Of a stretch of DNA of 64,000 nucleotides, positions 43,044 through 52,875 are shown piece by piece (the first letter of the stretch is position 1; the number at the start of each line of letters is the position of its first letter). Made by a program: the position numbers and the translations under genes. The stretch is from Chitinophagales bacterium (lineage in GTDB: Bacteria; Bacteroidota; Bacteroidia; Chitinophagales; JADJOU01), in contig JAURJQ010000003.1 of NCBI GenBank assembly GCA_030832185.1, positions 1 to 64,000 on the forward strand, given 5' to 3'. Under the pieces are notes generated by a model. It made no database searches. It saw nothing but the letters and a program-made list of their open reading frames with translations, and was not told the DNA's origin.

Positions 43044-43610
43044 ATGGCTAGTACTTCAGAAATTAAGAAAGGGCTATGTATGGTAATCGATGGGCAATTG
43101 TGGATAGTTGTAGACTTTCTGCATGTAAAGCCCGGAAAAGGCCCTGCCTTCGTGCGAACTAAAATAAAGAATGTGAAATCTAAGAAGGTTATAGATCAAA
43201 CGATTCCTGCCGGCCATTCGATAGAAACTGCCAGAGTGGAGCGCAGGACGTTTCAATACCTATATAACGATGAAACTGGATATCACTTCATGAATACCGA
43301 GACTTATGATCAGGTATCTATCGATGCTGATATGATCAATAATCCTCAGCTTCTGAAAGAAGGACAATCTGTGGAAATGCTTTTGCATGCAGAGACAGAA
43401 GAAACTCTCACTATAGAGTTACCTGTATCTATAGTGCTAAAAATCACAGAGACTTATGACGCAGTAGCGGGTAATACAGCTACGAATGCTACTAAAGAGG
43501 CTACGGTAGAAACAGGAGCTAAAATTCAGGTGCCACTCTTTGTAAACGAAGGAGATATGGTAAAAATCAATACGGAGTCTTGTGCTTATGTGGAGCGTGT
43601 AAAATCCTAA
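43044..43610 (+). CDS. efp: Translation elongation factor P
   Basis: EF-P enters stalled ribosomes and rescues polyproline synthesis. From ATG 43044 it has 188 residues, the standard size. The tip loop of domain I is VKPGKGPAFVRTK, with the lysine that is the modification site in some bacteria; no modification enzyme gene is seen nearby. Domains II and III follow, ending in the conserved FVNEGDMVKINTESCAYVERV. accB follows 55 bases later; the efp-accB-accC order is frequent in bacteria. Confidence 0.96.
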   Translation: MASTSEIKKGLCMVIDGQLWIVVDFLHVKPGKGPAFVRTKIKNVKSKKVIDQTIPAGHSIETARVERRTFQYLYNDETGYHFMNTETYDQVSIDADMINNPQLLKEGQSVEMLLHAETEETLTIELPVSIVLKITETYDAVAGNTATNATKEATVETGAKIQVPLFVNEGDMVKINTESCAYVERVKS

Positions 43611-43665
43611 TAATTAAATCAAGAATAACTATTTATTTATATATTTGAATCTAAAATTTTAGAAT

Positions 43666-44145
43666 ATGGACTTTAAAGAAATCCAAGAGCTAGTGAAAAT
43701 GTTTAGCAAATCAGGAATTGGTGAGTTAAAAATAGAGCAAGAAAATTTTGCAATAAAACTAAAAAGCAATGAGAGTTTCACCCAGATAGTATCTAGCGGG
43801 ATGATGCCCTCCTTGCCTATGCAAATGAACGCTGCTCCGGCAGTAATGGCACCTGCTCCAGTATCGAATAGCGGCGAAGAAAAAGCGCTTGTAGTAAAAT
43901 CTGGGGGTAATGAAAAAACAATTAAAGCTCCAATGATTGGTACTTTCTATCGTTCGGGCGGTCCAGACAAGGATGCATTCGTGAAAGTAGGAGACAGAGT
44001 AGAAGTGGGCCAAGTAATTTGTATTATCGAAGCGATGAAGCTATTCAACGAGATTGAAAGTGATCAAGCAGGAACTATAACTAAAGTTCTTTTAAACGAT
44101 GCAAGTCCTGTTGAATACGATCAACCACTTTTCGTTATTGAATAA
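43666..44145 (+). CDS. accB: Biotin carboxyl carrier protein of acetyl-CoA carboxylase
   Basis: A 159-residue carrier. The N-terminal helix (about 1-28) precedes an Ala/Pro-rich linker (50-75), and the biotinyl domain (about 82-159) has the biotinylated lysine in CIIEAMKLFNEIES and the protruding thumb segment. It hands CO2 from AccC to the carboxyltransferase for malonyl-CoA synthesis. accC follows 85 bases later; the gap is AT-rich and contains a small CTCTAA/TTAGAG hairpin near 44160. Confidence 0.96.
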   Translation: MDFKEIQELVKMFSKSGIGELKIEQENFAIKLKSNESFTQIVSSGMMPSLPMQMNAAPAVMAPAPVSNSGEEKALVVKSGGNEKTIKAPMIGTFYRSGGPDKDAFVKVGDRVEVGQVICIIEAMKLFNEIESDQAGTITKVLLNDASPVEYDQPLFVIE

Positions 44146-44230
44146 TAATTAATACCATTCTCTAAGAATTTTAGAGTGCGCCATTAATTATTAGTTATTA
44201 ATTGTTAATTATCAATTATTAATTAAATTT

Positions 44231-45601
44231 ATGTTTAAGAAAATACTGATTGCCAATCGAGGTGAAATAGCCCTTCGAGTCATTCGAACAGCAAGAGAAA
44301 TGGGTATCAAAACTGTGGCTATTTATTCGTCGGCGGATAAGGATAGTTTGCATGTGAAATTTGCAGACGAAGCCGTTTGTATTGGTCCACCGGAGAGTTC
44401 TAAATCTTATTTGAATATACCGAATATAATTGCAGCTATTGAGCTCACAGGAGCAGATGCTGTCCACCCAGGATATGGATTCTTAGCTGAGAATGCAGGT
44501 TTTGCTGAAATCTGTAGTCAATATAAGGTGAAATTTATTGGCCCTACACCAGAGATGATGAATCTAATGGGTGATAAAGTAACTGCTCGCGATACTATGA
44601 AAAAAGCTGGCGTACCTGTAGTGCCTGGATCCGATGGTCTAATAGAGGATTTAGCAGATGGACTAAAAGTAGCACTAGAAGTGGGCTATCCAGTGATGAT
44701 TAAAGCCACAGCTGGTGGAGGCGGAAAAGGTATGCGCGTAGTATGGAAAGAAGAAGATTTTGAAAAGAATTTTGAAAATGCTTCTCAAGAGGCTGCTGCT
44801 GCATTTGGAAATGGTAGATGTTATATCGAGAAATTTATTGAAGAACCGAGACATATTGAAATTCAGGTAGCAGGTGATCAGCATGGCAACGTCTGTCATC
44901 TTTCAGAAAGAGATTGTTCTATACAACGTAGACACCAGAAACTCGTAGAGGAGTGTCCTTCGCCATTCGTAAATCATGAACTGAGAGTAAAAATGGGCGA
45001 AGCTGCTAAAAAAGCGGCGGCTTCTATAAATTATGAAGGAATGGGTACCATAGAATTTCTTGTCGATAAATACAAGAATTTTTATTTCATGGAAATGAAT
45101 ACAAGAATTCAAGTAGAGCATACTGTGACTGAAGAGGTTATGGACTTTGACCTCATTAAAGAACAAATAATGATTGCTGCGGGTGAGAAAATTACTCGTT
45201 CAGAATATTTTCCGCCTGAAAGAGGCGTCCACGCTATTGAAGTAAGAATTAATGCGGAGAATGTATTGAAAGATTTCGCCCCGAATCCAGGAAAAATAGG
45301 CGCTTTCCATACTCCTAAAGGTTTTGGAGTGCGAGTAGATACACTGGCTTATTCAGGATATACGGTACAGCCATACTATGATAGTATGATAGCTAAGTTG
45401 ATATGCCGCTCCCATTCGAGAGGTGAAGCTATTCAAAAAATGAAGCGAGCCTTGGAAGAGTTTGTCGTAGAAGGTATCAATACCACTATTCCATTCCATA
45501 AAGTTCTTATGAATAACGAAGACTTTATCAATGGTAATTTTGATACTGGATTTTTGAATAACTGGGACTACGTAGCGGAGATTAAAAAAAATGAAAAATA
45601 A
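44231..45601 (+). CDS. accC: Biotin carboxylase subunit of acetyl-CoA carboxylase
   Basis: AccC carboxylates biotin on AccB with ATP and bicarbonate. The 456-residue ATP-grasp protein has the glycine loop [14 protein letters not shown], the [19 protein letters not shown] segment (split here: [16 protein letters not shown]) and the catalytic [15 protein letters not shown]. The N-terminal [17 protein letters not shown] is canonical. It completes efp-accB-accC, and fabI lies 90 bases downstream. Confidence 0.97.
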   Translation: MFKKILIANRGEIALRVIRTAREMGIKTVAIYSSADKDSLHVKFADEAVCIGPPESSKSYLNIPNIIAAIELTGADAVHPGYGFLAENAGFAEICSQYKVKFIGPTPEMMNLMGDKVTARDTMKKAGVPVVPGSDGLIEDLADGLKVALEVGYPVMIKATAGGGGKGMRVVWKEEDFEKNFENASQEAAAAFGNGRCYIEKFIEEPRHIEIQVAGDQHGNVCHLSERDCSIQRRHQKLVEECPSPFVNHELRVKMGEAAKKAAASINYEGMGTIEFLVDKYKNFYFMEMNTRIQVEHTVTEEVMDFDLIKEQIMIAAGEKITRSEYFPPERGVHAIEVRINAENVLKDFAPNPGKIGAFHTPKGFGVRVDTLAYSGYTVQPYYDSMIAKLICRSHSRGEAIQKMKRALEEFVVEGINTTIPFHKVLMNNEDFINGNFDTGFLNNWDYVAEIKKNEK

Positions 45602-45610
45602 ATTGAGTGG

Positions 45611-45669
45611 AAAGTTCAAAGTCTTTTTGACTTTTGTCACTTAAGATTTGATTTTTGACTTTCAACTTT
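45611..45669. repeat. Imperfect inverted repeat between accC and fabI
   Basis: AAAGTTCAAAGTC (45611-45623) and GACTTTCAACTTT (45657-45669) pair at 12 of 13 positions. The right arm continues into a 15-base sequence (45658-45672) that recurs, reversed, at 52793-52807. It may be a terminator-like stem or a remnant of a dispersed element. Confidence 0.6.
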
Positions 45670-45691
45670 AAAACTTTAAACTAATATAGGT

Positions 45692-46507
45692 ATGTACAAT
45701 TTACTCAAAGGAAAAAAAGGAATCATATTTGGGGCATTGAATGTAGACTCTATCGCATGGAAAGTAGCTCAGAGAGCTTATGCGGAAGGTGCTCAAATAG
45801 TCTTAACCAATGCACCGGTGGCTATGCGTCTCGGAGAAATAAATAAATTGGCAGAGGAATGCAACGCTCCTGTAATCCCAGCAGATGCTACAAAAAATGA
45901 AGATTTAGAAAATTTGTTCTTAAAAGCCATAGAGCATTTTGGAGGTAAAGTAGATTTTGTATTACATTCTATTGGTATGAGTATTAATATACGAAAGAAT
46001 CGTTCGTATGCAGAATCTGTGCATGAAGATTTTATCAAAGGTATGGATATATCTGCACTATCTTTGCATAGAACCTTGGCGGCTGCATGGAAATTAGATG
46101 CTTTATCTTCGGGCAGTTCTGTTCTATCATTATCTTATATTGCGGCGCAAAGAACCTTCCCTGGTTATGGAGATATGGCTGATAATAAATCTTATTTAGA
46201 ATCTATCACACGATCTTTTGGCTATTATTATGGTAAGAAAAATGGCACAAGAGTTAATTCTATTTCTCAATCTCCAACCAAGACATCAGCGGGAAGCGGC
46301 ATAGCTGGCTTTAATGCCTTTTATAACTATGCTCAGAAGATGTCCCCATTAGGTAATGCCACGGCAGATGAGTGTGCAGACTACTGTATCACTATGTTCT
46401 CAGACCTTACCAAAAAAGTCACTATGCAGAATCTCTTCCATGATGGAGGTTTTTCTTATACAGGTGTCAGTGAGGAAGTGATGGAGATGTTTATGGATAA
46501 AGAATAA
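45692..46507 (+). CDS. fabI: Enoyl-[acyl-carrier-protein] reductase
   Basis: A 271-residue short-chain dehydrogenase that reduces enoyl-ACP in the last step of fatty-acid elongation. The FabI-specific catalytic pattern Y-x6-K is seen in YGDMADNKSYLES, and the cofactor-binding N-terminus is GIIFGALNVDSIAWKVA, with the SIAW form typical of FabI. It stands after accC, so this locus groups malonyl-CoA supply with the enoyl reductase. Triclosan would be expected to bind this enzyme type. Confidence 0.93.
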   Translation: MYNLLKGKKGIIFGALNVDSIAWKVAQRAYAEGAQIVLTNAPVAMRLGEINKLAEECNAPVIPADATKNEDLENLFLKAIEHFGGKVDFVLHSIGMSINIRKNRSYAESVHEDFIKGMDISALSLHRTLAAAWKLDALSSGSSVLSLSYIAAQRTFPGYGDMADNKSYLESITRSFGYYYGKKNGTRVNSISQSPTKTSAGSGIAGFNAFYNYAQKMSPLGNATADECADYCITMFSDLTKKVTMQNLFHDGGFSYTGVSEEVMEMFMDKE

Positions 46508-46559
46508 TTTTGATTTCGTAATTTTGAATTATAAATTTTAATAGATTCAAAAATTATCA

Positions 46560-47795
46560 TTGACCACATTAAAGACCAACAAATCATTTCTACTTAGTAT
46601 TTTCCTAACTGCCTTCATTGATATGTTAGGTATTGGGATTATTATACCAGTGATACCTGCTATTTTTTATGCTAATGATGCTGCTCATTTTGCTGGGCTA
46701 ATAGGAGAAGATAAAATTCGCTGGACGTTTTGCCTGCTTATGGCCGCCTTTCCATTCATGCAGTTTTTTGGAGCACCTATATTAGGTGGACTCAGTGATA
46801 GATTCGGAAGAAAACGAGTTATTATGGTATCTATGATAGGTACCGCGCTGGGCTATTCTTTATTTTCCTTAGCCTTATATCAGCAGAGTTTGATCATTTT
46901 ATTTTTGTCTAGATTGATTCCAGGTTTTTTTGGAGGAAGTTTGTCTGTATTGTTTTCTGCTATTAGCGATGTCTCTGAACCTGAAGATAAGCCGAAAAAT
47001 TTTGCATTGATAGGTATGGCTTTCGGATTAGGATTTATTTTTGGACCTTTACTCGGGGGAATTTTATCAGATTCTAGCCATTGTTCATGGTTCGATTTGA
47101 CTACGCCTTTTTTATTCACTGCAGCTTTATCTATCACCAATTTTATGTTGGTTTGGTGGAGATTTCAAGAAACTCTAGATGTTAAGAAATATACTAAAAT
47201 TACCTTTTTAAAGGGTATAGAAAATGTAAAAAAGGCATTTACTTCTCTCAATTTGAGAACGCTGTTTACTATCACTTTTCTCAATACCTTAGGATTTTCG
47301 TTCTATACGCAATTCTTTTCCGTATTTATGTATGAAAAGTTTCATTCTACTACCTCTGAAGTGGGTTATGTATTTGGTTGGGTTGGGTTTTGGTTAGTAT
47401 TTACACAGGGTTTTTTAATCAGAAAACTAAACCCGAGCCTAGCACCAGCTAGTATCGTTTCTAAAACCATGCTGGTCCTCGGCTTAGGAATTATAGCCAT
47501 GGTTTTTCCATCTACTATCGTTGGTATTTTGATTCTAAATTTTTTCCTAGCATTAGCCCAGGGTTTAAACTCTCCGAATCTTTTGACCTTGGTCTCTGGT
47601 CAAGCCCAGCCTGAGCAGCAAGGAGAAATATTAGGAATCAATCAATCGATGCAGTCCTTAGCTCAGATTATTCCTCCATTAGTTGTAGCTATTTTTGGAA
47701 AAAATTTAGCAACATTTCCTTTTGTATTTGGGGGCAGTATGATAATATTGGGGTGGTTAATTTTTGTGTTTTTTTTTAATAAAAAAAGCTCATGA
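46560..47795 (+). CDS. MFS transporter, tetracycline-efflux (TCR) type
   Basis: A 411-residue protein with twelve predicted helices. The TCR-family signature DMLGIGIIIPVIPAIF in helix 1 and the loop 2-3 motif GGLSDRFGRKRVIM are present, and helix 5 has the antiporter-type glycine-rich GFIFGPLLGGIL. It likely exports a drug or metabolite with proton antiport; the name does not prove tetracycline as substrate. The start is TTG 46560; no ATG precedes helix 1. Its stop overlaps the pdxJ start by 4 bases. Confidence 0.88.
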   Translation: MTTLKTNKSFLLSIFLTAFIDMLGIGIIIPVIPAIFYANDAAHFAGLIGEDKIRWTFCLLMAAFPFMQFFGAPILGGLSDRFGRKRVIMVSMIGTALGYSLFSLALYQQSLIILFLSRLIPGFFGGSLSVLFSAISDVSEPEDKPKNFALIGMAFGLGFIFGPLLGGILSDSSHCSWFDLTTPFLFTAALSITNFMLVWWRFQETLDVKKYTKITFLKGIENVKKAFTSLNLRTLFTITFLNTLGFSFYTQFFSVFMYEKFHSTTSEVGYVFGWVGFWLVFTQGFLIRKLNPSLAPASIVSKTMLVLGLGIIAMVFPSTIVGILILNFFLALAQGLNSPNLLTLVSGQAQPEQQGEILGINQSMQSLAQIIPPLVVAIFGKNLATFPFVFGGSMIILGWLIFVFFFNKKSS

Positions 47796-48514
47796 CTAAA
47801 CTATCCGTAAACATTAATAAAGTAGCCACTCTTCGCAATGCTAGAGGAGCAGACTATCCAAATGTTATAGAATTTGCCAAAAAATGTATGGAATACGGTG
47901 TAGATGGCATCACTATTCATCCTAGACCAGATCAGCGCCATATCAAGTTCCAAGATGTGGAAGATTTGAGTAAATTTCTTCCTACTGAAAAATGCGAGTT
48001 TAATATCGAAGGTTATCCAGATAAGCACTTTATCGAAATGGTGTTAAAGCACAAACCAACACAAGTTACTTTGGTGCCAGATCCACCTCATATTTTGACC
48101 TCAGATACAGGTTGGGATACCATAAAGCAAGAAGATTTTTTACGACCTATCATAGAAAAATTTAAAAATGTAGGAATTCGTGTCTCCCTATTTATGGATG
48201 CGGATGAAGCCATGATTCGAAAAGCCAAAGAAATAGGAGCTGACAGAATTGAATTCTATACGGGCCAATATTTTAAAGATTATCCAAAGGACAAGCATGC
48301 GGCAATTTCAAAATTCATTTCAGCAAATAAAGTAGCACTAGAATGCGACCTAGTGGTCAATGCGGGACATGATTTAAACCTTGATAATTTGGGTTTTTTC
48401 AAGCAAAATTTCCCAGAATTGGCGGAGGTTTCAATAGGTCATTGGCTGATAAGTGATTGCTTATACTATGGATTGCAAAACGTGATACCGATGTATAAAC
48501 GGTTGCTCAAATAA
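47792..48514 (+). CDS. pdxJ: Pyridoxine 5'-phosphate synthase
   Basis: PdxJ condenses 1-deoxyxylulose-5-phosphate and 3-amino-2-oxopropyl phosphate to pyridoxine 5'-phosphate. The 240-residue TIM barrel has the family segments LSVNINKVATLRNARG, GITIHPRPDQRHI (catalytic His) and DRIEFYTGQY. The final KFISANKVALECDLVVNAGHDLNLDN is also canonical (read as NAGHDLNLDN). It overlaps the MFS gene by the ATGA junction and is translated with it. Confidence 0.96.
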   Translation: MTKLSVNINKVATLRNARGADYPNVIEFAKKCMEYGVDGITIHPRPDQRHIKFQDVEDLSKFLPTEKCEFNIEGYPDKHFIEMVLKHKPTQVTLVPDPPHILTSDTGWDTIKQEDFLRPIIEKFKNVGIRVSLFMDADEAMIRKAKEIGADRIEFYTGQYFKDYPKDKHAAISKFISANKVALECDLVVNAGHDLNLDNLGFFKQNFPELAEVSIGHWLISDCLYYGLQNVIPMYKRLLK

Positions 48515-48551
48515 TTTTATATACCGAGACAATAAGTACGATATTTGCTTT

Positions 48552-49298
48552 ATGCGTATTTTTAGAATTATTTGGGGAGTTTATTGCTTTATAGTTTTAG
48601 TTCCTATTGTTATTTTCACTGCTTTATTTATTTTGACTACCAATCTTATTTTTGGGAAAAGATCACGAAGAATAAACCTTCTGCTAAGTCAAAAAATTTC
48701 CTGTGTAGGCATTTGTTATTTGAGCGGAATCTTTGTAAAAGTTATCGGTAAGGAAAATTTCGAACCAAACAAAGGCTATGTTATCATAGGCAACCATAAT
48801 TCTAACTACGATATCTTTATCAATTCAATTACATTGCCTTGGGATAATGTATTTTTCTTTCTTTCTAAGGCAGAATTGGGGAAAGTGCCAGTCTTTAGTG
48901 TAGTAGCAAAAAATCTAGCAGTATTAGTAGATAGAAGCAGTATGACCTCTCGAGTGAAATCGATGAAGAAGATGAAAGAAATACTCAATGATGGTATTTC
49001 CGTTTGGATATTCCCTGAAGGAACCAGAAATAAAACAGATGAGCCATTGATAGATTTTATTGACGGAGCATTTCGTCTAGCTGTAGATATGAAATCTCCT
49101 ATTATCGTCAGCACTTTAGTCGGAATGCGTCACATTAATAATCCGAATTATAAAATAGATATGGCTCCAGGTTTTGTCAGATGCTATTTTGAAAAGCCTA
49201 TCGATACTTCGCAGATAACAGCGGCCGAAATTCCTGCATTGAAGGAGCAGGTAAGAAATCTTATGCTTTCCCGATTAATCCCTAACCCTAATGAATAG
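48552..49298 (+). CDS. plsC: 1-acyl-sn-glycerol-3-phosphate acyltransferase family (PlsC-like)
   Basis: A 248-residue membrane-bound acyltransferase. An N-terminal helix (about 1-28) is followed by the catalytic HX4D motif NHNSNYD and the substrate motif FPEGTRNK. It makes phosphatidic acid from lysophosphatidic acid or a related acyl transfer. Some paralogues act on other acceptors, so the exact substrate is a family inference. The end overlaps the pyrF start by 8 bases. Confidence 0.9.
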   Translation: MRIFRIIWGVYCFIVLVPIVIFTALFILTTNLIFGKRSRRINLLLSQKISCVGICYLSGIFVKVIGKENFEPNKGYVIIGNHNSNYDIFINSITLPWDNVFFFLSKAELGKVPVFSVVAKNLAVLVDRSSMTSRVKSMKKMKEILNDGISVWIFPEGTRNKTDEPLIDFIDGAFRLAVDMKSPIIVSTLVGMRHINNPNYKIDMAPGFVRCYFEKPIDTSQITAAEIPALKEQVRNLMLSRLIPNPNE

Positions 49299-50094
49299 AG
49301 CAAATTTAATAACAGCGATTAAGCGCAAAAAATCGTTTCTATGTGTTGGACTAGATCCAGATATTTTGAAACTACCATCTCATTTGTCAAAAGATGCGGA
49401 AGGTGTCAAGGAATTCTGCCTTAAGATAATTGCTCAGACTATAGATAGCTGCGTATCGTATAAGTTTAATTTGGCTTTTTTTGAAGCACTGGGCTGGAAA
49501 GGTATGAAGGTGTTTGAAGAAATAGTCGCGGAGATTCCTAAAACCCACCTGATCATAGCTGATGCTAAACGTGGTGATATAGGTAATACATCTGAGCTTT
49601 ATGCAAGGGCTTTCTTTGAAAAAATGAATTGTGATGCCTTAACGGTCAACCCATATATGGGCAGCGATAGCGTAAAGCCGTTTTTGAATCATAAGGACAA
49701 ATGGGCAATAGTATTAGGTTTGACATCGAATGAAGGAGCCAAGGATTTTGAATTGGAAAAAATAGGAGAACAATATCTTTATGAAAAGGTGTTGAAGACT
49801 TGTTCGGAGTGGGGTTCAGAAGAATCAATGATGTTCGTCATTGGTGCTACTCAGGCACCCTATTTCACTAGAATACGTCAAATTATTCCACATCATTTTC
49901 TGTTGATACCAGGTGTGGGCGCACAAGGCGGCTCACTAGGTGCTGTGTGCAACAGACTAATGAATGATGATATAGGTATTCTCGTCAATTCTTCCCGTGA
50001 AATTATTTATGCCTCTAATGATATAGATTTTGATATAAAAGCAGGCGAAAAGGCCAGAGAATTGGCGATGGAGATGAGTCTGTACTTATTGTAA
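49291..50094 (+). CDS. pyrF: Orotidine 5'-phosphate decarboxylase
   Basis: PyrF removes CO2 from OMP to give UMP. The 267-residue TIM barrel carries the catalytic triad in IIADAKRGDIGNTSELYA and the phosphate-binding VGAQGGSLG and VNSSREI segments. The longer form and motif spacing are those of type 2 PyrF (COG0284), common in Bacteroidota. It overlaps plsC by 8 bases and is translationally coupled, so pyrimidine and phospholipid genes share a transcript. Confidence 0.96.
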   Translation: MNRANLITAIKRKKSFLCVGLDPDILKLPSHLSKDAEGVKEFCLKIIAQTIDSCVSYKFNLAFFEALGWKGMKVFEEIVAEIPKTHLIIADAKRGDIGNTSELYARAFFEKMNCDALTVNPYMGSDSVKPFLNHKDKWAIVLGLTSNEGAKDFELEKIGEQYLYEKVLKTCSEWGSEESMMFVIGATQAPYFTRIRQIIPHHFLLIPGVGAQGGSLGAVCNRLMNDDIGILVNSSREIIYASNDIDFDIKAGEKARELAMEMSLYLL

Positions 50095-50142
50095 TTAAAC
50101 GTAATCGACTTTTTTAAGTCTAACAATTAAAGTACTTTCAAA

Positions 50143-52785
50143 TTGAGAAAAATATTAGTAGGTATCCTCGTCATTATAATTGTTTTGATAGGCACAGTAG
50201 TTGCTATTCCATTTATTTTCAAAGATAAAATAGTGCAAGCGGCTAAAGATGCGGCTAATCAAGAATTGAATGCTATTCTCAATTTTGAGTCTATAGATGT
50301 TTCATTATTGCAAAATGTTAAGAACTTTCCTGATATTACACTAGTCGTTCATAATCCTTCTATATCAGGGATAGGACAGTTTGCTGGCGATACTTTGGTG
50401 AAAATGGAGGCCTTGAAATTAGCACTAGATATAAAATCAGTATTTCAAACAGAAAAACCAATGGCAATAAATGGCCTGGAGCTATTCAATGCCGATATCT
50501 ATGCCATAGTGGCTGCAGATAGCCAGACAAATTGGAATATAAGCAAAGAAACGGGCGAGAAAAAAGAGGAGTCTAAATTTTCAATGGCAATAGAAGAAAT
50601 CAAGTTGGATAATGTCAATATCATTTATAAAGACATACCAGCGAATAATTCTGCGAAATTATATGGGTTGAATCATAAGGCTAGCGGTAATTTCTCTAAT
50701 AATCTAGTGAACTATGCTAGTGAGACTAGTATTGAAGAGTTGAGTTATTTTAAAGGATTAGTTCCTTATCTGAAGAGTGTTAAACTAAAGAATGAATCTG
50801 TCATAGAATTAGACCAAGCCGCAATGAAGTATAAATTTAGTGACAATAAAATTCAGCTCAATGACCTAGAATTAAACGTGAATGGCTTCTTACAGCAGAT
50901 GGATAAAGACGCTATGAGTATGAGCCTCGATTTTAAAACTGAAAATAACGATTTTAAAAAAGTACTTTCTCTCATTCCTGCTATTTATAAAAATGATTTT
51001 AAAAGTATTGAAACTAAAGGACAATTTGATCTGAAGGGGAAAGTAGAAGGGCTCTATAGAGGTTCTGTTTATCCCAAAATGGATATAGTATTCAATGTCA
51101 ATAACGGAGGATTTCAATATCCCGATATACCGAAAAAAGTTTCCAATATTCAAATAGCATCAGCAATAAAAAGTCCAGGCGGTTCTATGGATAATATGAC
51201 GATAGATGTTTCAAAATTTTCGATGATTATTGGAAGCGACCCTTTTGAAGGAAGATTGAAAGTTAGTCAGCTTGTGTCAAATCCTCATTTGGAGCTCTAT
51301 TCGAAAGGTAAGATTAATCTTGGTGATGTCTTGAAATTTTACCCTTTGGAAGGAGTGAAAAAATTAGAAGGTTTGTTCCACCTCGATTTGGATTTAAATG
51401 CGAGAAAATCAGACCTGCAGTCAAAAAATTATTCGGCTATTCAAGCAGCTGGAACGGCTAGTGTGAAAGGCCTGGCTTATGAATCTTCGACAGTGGAAAA
51501 GCCTGTGCGAATTTCAGATTTAGTTCTCAATTTTTCTCCACAATTCGTAGATATGCCTGCCTGTGTAGGAAATATCGGTTCTACGGATTTTAATATCAAA
51601 GGTCGATTGGAAAATTTTATAGCCTACTACTTGTCAAAAGATGAAGTGATGCGAGGAAATTTAAATTTCACAAGTCAGAAAGTGGATATGAATGAATTTT
51701 CTTCGGATGATAAATCTGACAAAAAGGCTGAGTATATAATGGTTCCAAATAAAATTGATTTTACAGGAAATGCCACTATCGGTGAGATGCTTTATGGAAA
51801 AATGAATATAAAAAATATTGCAGGTTCTATGACGGTAAAGGAGGAGAAAATTACTTTGAACAATGTCAGAGCTGAATTGCTAGGAGGACTAGCAAAAATG
51901 TATGCAATCTATAGTACTGTAAGACAGACCAAACCTTTCACAGTTGTTCATTATGATATTGAATCGTTTGATATCAATCAGGTATATAACTATATGGAGA
52001 GTGCGCCTAAGCTTGCGCCGATTATGAAGTATATGACGGGTAAACTTTCTTCTAGTTCTAACCTAACCATGAATCTCCTACCTGATATGAGCCCAGACCT
52101 CAATACATTGAATGGAGATTTTACGGTGTCTATTCCCGTAGCAAAAGTGATAGATTTGCCTATATTACAGCAGATAGCGGGTGTGACGAAACTGAGTCAG
52201 CTCAATAACCTGGAGGCTACCAATATTAAAGCAAACATGTCTTTTGACAACGGTAGAATAGTACTTCAACCCACCAAGTTCAGAGCAAATAATCTCGATA
52301 TCAATCTGACAGGTTTTCAAGGACTGGATAAATCCATAGACTATAAAATGGGTTTAGATGTGCCATTTTCGCAGTTAGGCAATGCATCGAGTGTGGTCAC
52401 AGGATTAATTTCAAAATTTAAATTGCCATTTATTGGTATTTTTAATCCAGAAACTATAAGGCTAAATCTCAATGTAAAAGGATTTTTCGATAAACCTACT
52501 ATAACTCTAGGTGCGCCAGAAATATTGTCTGGGGGTAAGCCTACAGATGCGAAAGGTGCTGCGCTCGATGCAGCTAAGAAGGCAGGAGAAGATTTAAAAA
52601 ATCAAGCGTTAAAGACTGCGGATAGCATGAAGAATAAAGCTATTCAAGAAGCGAATAAAAAGCTAGATGAAGTGAAAAAAGAAGCAGAGAAAAAAGTAAA
52701 CGAAGCTAAGAAAAAAGCAGAGGAAGAGGTCAATAAAAAGAAAGATGAACTTTTGAATGAATTGAAGAAAAAACTGCCGTGGTAG
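50143..52785 (+). CDS. AsmA-family envelope protein
   Basis: An 880-residue protein with an N-terminal membrane helix (ILVGILVIIIVLIGTVVAIPF, residues 3-23) and a long beta-rich periplasmic body. The AsmA segment KIVQAAKDAANQELNAIL follows the helix, and the C-terminal domain (about 480-790) includes FDINQVYNYMES and LNNLEATNIKANMSFDNGR. A Lys/Ala/Glu coiled coil (about 800-880) is unusual. AsmA-like proteins bridge the envelope and may move phospholipids to the outer membrane. The start is TTG 50143. Whether it is AsmA, YhdP or TamB class is not settled; it is not a full TamB. Confidence 0.85.
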   Translation: MRKILVGILVIIIVLIGTVVAIPFIFKDKIVQAAKDAANQELNAILNFESIDVSLLQNVKNFPDITLVVHNPSISGIGQFAGDTLVKMEALKLALDIKSVFQTEKPMAINGLELFNADIYAIVAADSQTNWNISKETGEKKEESKFSMAIEEIKLDNVNIIYKDIPANNSAKLYGLNHKASGNFSNNLVNYASETSIEELSYFKGLVPYLKSVKLKNESVIELDQAAMKYKFSDNKIQLNDLELNVNGFLQQMDKDAMSMSLDFKTENNDFKKVLSLIPAIYKNDFKSIETKGQFDLKGKVEGLYRGSVYPKMDIVFNVNNGGFQYPDIPKKVSNIQIASAIKSPGGSMDNMTIDVSKFSMIIGSDPFEGRLKVSQLVSNPHLELYSKGKINLGDVLKFYPLEGVKKLEGLFHLDLDLNARKSDLQSKNYSAIQAAGTASVKGLAYESSTVEKPVRISDLVLNFSPQFVDMPACVGNIGSTDFNIKGRLENFIAYYLSKDEVMRGNLNFTSQKVDMNEFSSDDKSDKKAEYIMVPNKIDFTGNATIGEMLYGKMNIKNIAGSMTVKEEKITLNNVRAELLGGLAKMYAIYSTVRQTKPFTVVHYDIESFDINQVYNYMESAPKLAPIMKYMTGKLSSSSNLTMNLLPDMSPDLNTLNGDFTVSIPVAKVIDLPILQQIAGVTKLSQLNNLEATNIKANMSFDNGRIVLQPTKFRANNLDINLTGFQGLDKSIDYKMGLDVPFSQLGNASSVVTGLISKFKLPFIGIFNPETIRLNLNVKGFFDKPTITLGAPEILSGGKPTDAKGAALDAAKKAGEDLKNQALKTADSMKNKAIQEANKKLDEVKKEAEKKVNEAKKKAEEEVNKKKDELLNELKKKLPW

Positions 52786-52792
52786 AGAGTAG

Positions 52793-52807
52793 TTTAAAGT
52801 TGAAAGT
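52793..52807 (+). repeat. Dispersed 15-bp sequence, reversed copy of 45658-45672
   Basis: TTTAAAGTTGAAAGT occurs here and, as its reverse complement, at 45658-45672. The surrounding bases are A-rich repeats of GAAAGT. Common intergenic text of this kind occurs in Bacteroidota; its function is unknown. Confidence 0.55.
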
Positions 52808-52840
52808 GAAAAGTAGAAAGTAAAGTTGAAAGCTGCTGCC

Positions 52841-52874
52841 TTTGTTGGTGTTTAAGCGCAGCGTCACTAACAAA
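52841..52874. terminator. Convergent hairpin between the AsmA and sir2 genes
   Basis: TTTGTTGGTG (52841-52850) pairs with CACTAACAAA (52865-52874) at 9 of 10 positions, one pair G-A mismatched. It lies between two convergent genes and ends directly before the sir2 stop codon. The T-rich and A-rich ends suit a terminator for both directions. Confidence 0.6.
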
Positions 52875-52875
52875 A

